Shown here one piece after another: positions 62,065-64,000 of a stretch of 64,000 nt of DNA. Below the pieces are notes generated by a model. The model was not told the DNA's origin, made no database searches, and was given only the letters and a program-made list of their open reading frames with translations. The stretch lies in contig JALWTS010000034.1 in the NCBI GenBank assembly GCA_027077805.1, positions 1 to 64,000 of the forward strand. The letters are read 5' to 3'. The translations under genes were made by a program, and so were the position numbers. Source of the stretch: Gammaproteobacteria bacterium (GTDB taxonomy: Bacteria; Pseudomonadota; Gammaproteobacteria; JABHGC01). Numbering within the stretch: position 1 is the first letter of the stretch; every line of letters begins with the position of its first letter.

Positions 62065-64000
62065 ATGATAAAAATGAAGTCTAGTTCGTTTCCAATTGGG
62101 GTATTGCCGTTAAGTTTATTGAGTTTTGCTTTAAGTGCCTTTGTGTTAATTGTCGTGTTTATTGTGCTGTACCTCCAGTTATCAAGTCAAATTCAACAAC
62201 AACATTTGGAAACTACCCAACGTTTAGCCAAGGCTTATGCCTCAAAAATTGAAGCTAGGGTTTTAGTTTATAAAGATCATATGGATTTTTTGGTGAAGGA
62301 TAGAAAATTTGTTGAGCAATTTATCAAAGTAAAATCCAGCCAATTACGGTTATTGGAAGGTCAGCTATTACGGCGTATTCCTGAGGTGGAGCGTATCCAG
62401 TTATTTAGAATTAATGATATTGATTTAGATACCGCAGAAACCTTAGGTTTTGCTGATTTTTCCATGTTAGAAAAAGCAATGGAGCAATCAAAAATTCCTA
62501 ATATGGCCGTTCATTTATTCCGACAACAAGGACAGCATATTGCGTTAGCAAGAAATATTATCGATCCCGAAAATCGGCAAGTTGTCGGTGTTATGTTATT
62601 AAGTTTACCTATTTCTTTATTAAAAGATGCGATTGAATCAGGATCAGAAAATCTTGGTGTGGCTTATTTAGAGTTACAACAAACTGTTATGGGTGAAAAA
62701 GCAGTATTGTCTTTGGTTAGAATTGGTAATGATGTTTACAGTCATAAAAAACCTGATGGTTATGCCCACATTATTGGGAGTATTTGGCAAATTGCATTTT
62801 GGGTGAATGAAAGTTCTGTTTCATTTTTAGTATTTTGGATAATGTTGCTGATATTATTACTGGCCTTGTTAGGTTTTCAATTGCTGGGTTTTCATTTGTT
62901 TAGCAAAGCCTTGCGTCAAGATCAAAAAATCTTACTCGCAATGGCAACAGATATTGCCAGAGGGCGGATTAAGAAGCCCGAAGAATATATTATTGCGATT
63001 ACCGATTTACGACCCATTGTGGGGAAAATGCTGGTTAAAGCGAGAGAAATACGTTCAGAATCCTCATCAAGCCAGTTTAAATCGACCGTAACAGAGGCTA
63101 GTCAAGCGACGGATGCTGGCATCATTGAAAAAACACCAATAATGGCGGAAGATAACTCAATGGATGCGGATGCAAGCCAATCAGCAACCGATCAAACCTC
63201 AAGCCAAGCAAGCAGTGCTAGTCCGATTGAGATGTCGGATGATTCTTTAGATACGTTTGATAGTATTTTTAGAGCGTATGATATTCGTGGGGTTGTGGAT
63301 GAAAATTTAAATACGGATATTATGCAAAAATTGGGTCAAGCCATTGGTAGTCAAATGTATGATTCGGGTCAGACAACCGTTGTTGTCGCCAGGGACGGTC
63401 GTCTTTCCAGTGCGGATTTTGCGAAAGCATTGTGTCAAGGATTACAAAGTGCGGGTGCCGAGGTGATTGATATTGGCATGGTAGCAACCCCCGTATTATA
63501 TTTTGCAACCCATGAGTTGCAGACTTATAATGGGGTTATGATTACAGGAAGTCATAATCCTGTGGAATATAATGGGCTTAAAATCATGATTAATGGGGAT
63601 AATCTCGATCAAGCACAAATTCAAGACTTAAAACAGCGAATTTTGCAAGGGCAGTTTGTTACAGGACAAGGTCGCATTAAAACTCAGGATATGGTTTCTA
63701 CTTATATTGAACGAATTATTACTGATGTGTTGATGGCAAGAGACTTAAAAGTAGTGGTAGATTGTGGCAATGGTGTGGCAGGTGTGGTTGCACCAACATT
63801 ATTTATGACGTTAGGTTGTGATGTCGTGGAACTTTATTGTGAGGTAGATGGTAATTTTCCTCATCATCCTCCTGATCCTAGTCAACCTGAAAATTTGGCA
63901 GATTTAATTAAAACCGTAAAACGAGAACGAGCGGATTTAGGGGTTGCTTTTGATGGTGATGGTGATCGTTTAGCTGTGGTTGACTCTGAAGGTAATATTA
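62065..64000 (+). CDS. AlgC-type phosphomannomutase/phosphoglucomutase with membrane sensor domain (partial at window end)
   Basis: The frame is open from ATG at 62065 (MIKMKSSSFPIG) to the window edge. A first membrane helix (about 14-40) and a second (about 255-280) flank a likely periplasmic sensor-like domain (dCache-type in outline). A Ser/Gln/Asp-rich linker follows. The mutase begins at IFRAYDIRGVVDENL with the phospho-serine loop ITGSHNPVEYNG and metal loop FDGDGDRLAVVD; the sugar and phosphate loops lie beyond the edge. Long AlgC forms like this are known in Pseudomonas relatives. Divergent from the guanylyltransferase. Confidence 0.92.
   Translation, partial: MIKMKSSSFPIGVLPLSLLSFALSAFVLIVVFIVLYLQLSSQIQQQHLETTQRLAKAYASKIEARVLVYKDHMDFLVKDRKFVEQFIKVKSSQLRLLEGQLLRRIPEVERIQLFRINDIDLDTAETLGFADFSMLEKAMEQSKIPNMAVHLFRQQGQHIALARNIIDPENRQVVGVMLLSLPISLLKDAIESGSENLGVAYLELQQTVMGEKAVLSLVRIGNDVYSHKKPDGYAHIIGSIWQIAFWVNESSVSFLVFWIMLLILLLALLGFQLLGFHLFSKALRQDQKILLAMATDIARGRIKKPEEYIIAITDLRPIVGKMLVKAREIRSESSSSQFKSTVTEASQATDAGIIEKTPIMAEDNSMDADASQSATDQTSSQASSASPIEMSDDSLDTFDSIFRAYDIRGVVDENLNTDIMQKLGQAIGSQMYDSGQTTVVVARDGRLSSADFAKALCQGLQSAGAEVIDIGMVATPVLYFATHELQTYNGVMITGSHNPVEYNGLKIMINGDNLDQAQIQDLKQRILQGQFVTGQGRIKTQDMVSTYIERIITDVLMARDLKVVVDCGNGVAGVVAPTLFMTLGCDVVELYCEVDGNFPHHPPDPSQPENLADLIKTVKRERADLGVAFDGDGDRLAVVDSEGNI

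Overview
The window reads as chromosomal DNA of a low-GC, Gram-negative gammaproteobacterium that oxidises sulfur. The evidence for the class is the cmk-rpsA-ihfB-lapA-lapB block, BepA, TilS, HldE/HldD, YchF and SucA/SucB. The evidence for sulfur metabolism is a soxX-soxYZ-soxA cluster, a SoxC-type sulfite dehydrogenase with a small cytochrome c, and a rhodanese. A Thiotrichales-like organism would fit, but genus cannot be decided from the sequence alone.

Layout. 1-7.1 kb: rhodanese, a decayed restriction-modification gene, a NarL-type response regulator with its kinase, pterin dehydratase, CCA-adding enzyme, an Atm1-like ABC exporter and an S24 peptidase-like protein. 7.2-9.9 kb: a DUF3108 protein, soxC and a short cytochrome c. 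10-15 kb: lapB/lapA, ihfB, rpsA, cmk. 15.2-21 kb: FKBP isomerase, TPR lipoprotein, soxA, a fused soxYZ, soxX, bepA. 21-32 kb: envelope and sugar genes (phosphomannomutase, a double WaaP-like kinase, a NodU-type carbamoyltransferase, an InaA-like kinase, hldE, hldD) with apeB and uup. 32-39 kb: zinc-ribbon protein, tilS, a trypsin-like protease, sucB, sucA.

39.2-49.4 kb is a defence island. It starts with a collapsed type I-B CRISPR remnant (a Cas6-Cas4 chimera and a Cas1 N-terminal piece, minus strand). A complete type I-F system follows (cas1, cas2/3, cas8f, cas5f, cas7f, cas6f) with an array of 16 perfect 28-bp repeats and 15 spacers of 32 nt. In the cas2/3-cas8f gap lies an antisense mini-array of two degenerate I-F repeats around a 25-nt spacer. 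That spacer partly matches a CC-flanked site just downstream of the cas8f promoter. This looks like a CreR-type cas-regulating RNA that would let the Csy complex repress its own genes, and it is the most interesting element in the window.

Downstream, 49.4-52.7 kb is a patchwork whose boundaries are perfect copies of the same CRISPR repeat. The last array repeat supplies the stop codon of a delta-type carbonic anhydrase. A solo repeat ends a broken ahpF behind ahpC. A second, inverted solo repeat lies beyond an ACR3 arsenite exporter and breaks a small ORF. Either CRISPR repeats have mediated rearrangements here or the assembly is chimeric at these points.

53-64 kb: an AhpD-like protein, NhaA, NnrS, a Sel1 protein, an NhaD/ArsB-like transporter between two CBS-domain proteins, YchF, mannose-1-phosphate guanylyltransferase, and the start of an AlgC-type phosphomannomutase with an N-terminal membrane sensor that runs off the window end. 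Together with the phosphomannomutase at 21 kb these genes supply GDP-mannose for envelope polysaccharide. No tRNA, rRNA or insertion sequence was recognised by eye.
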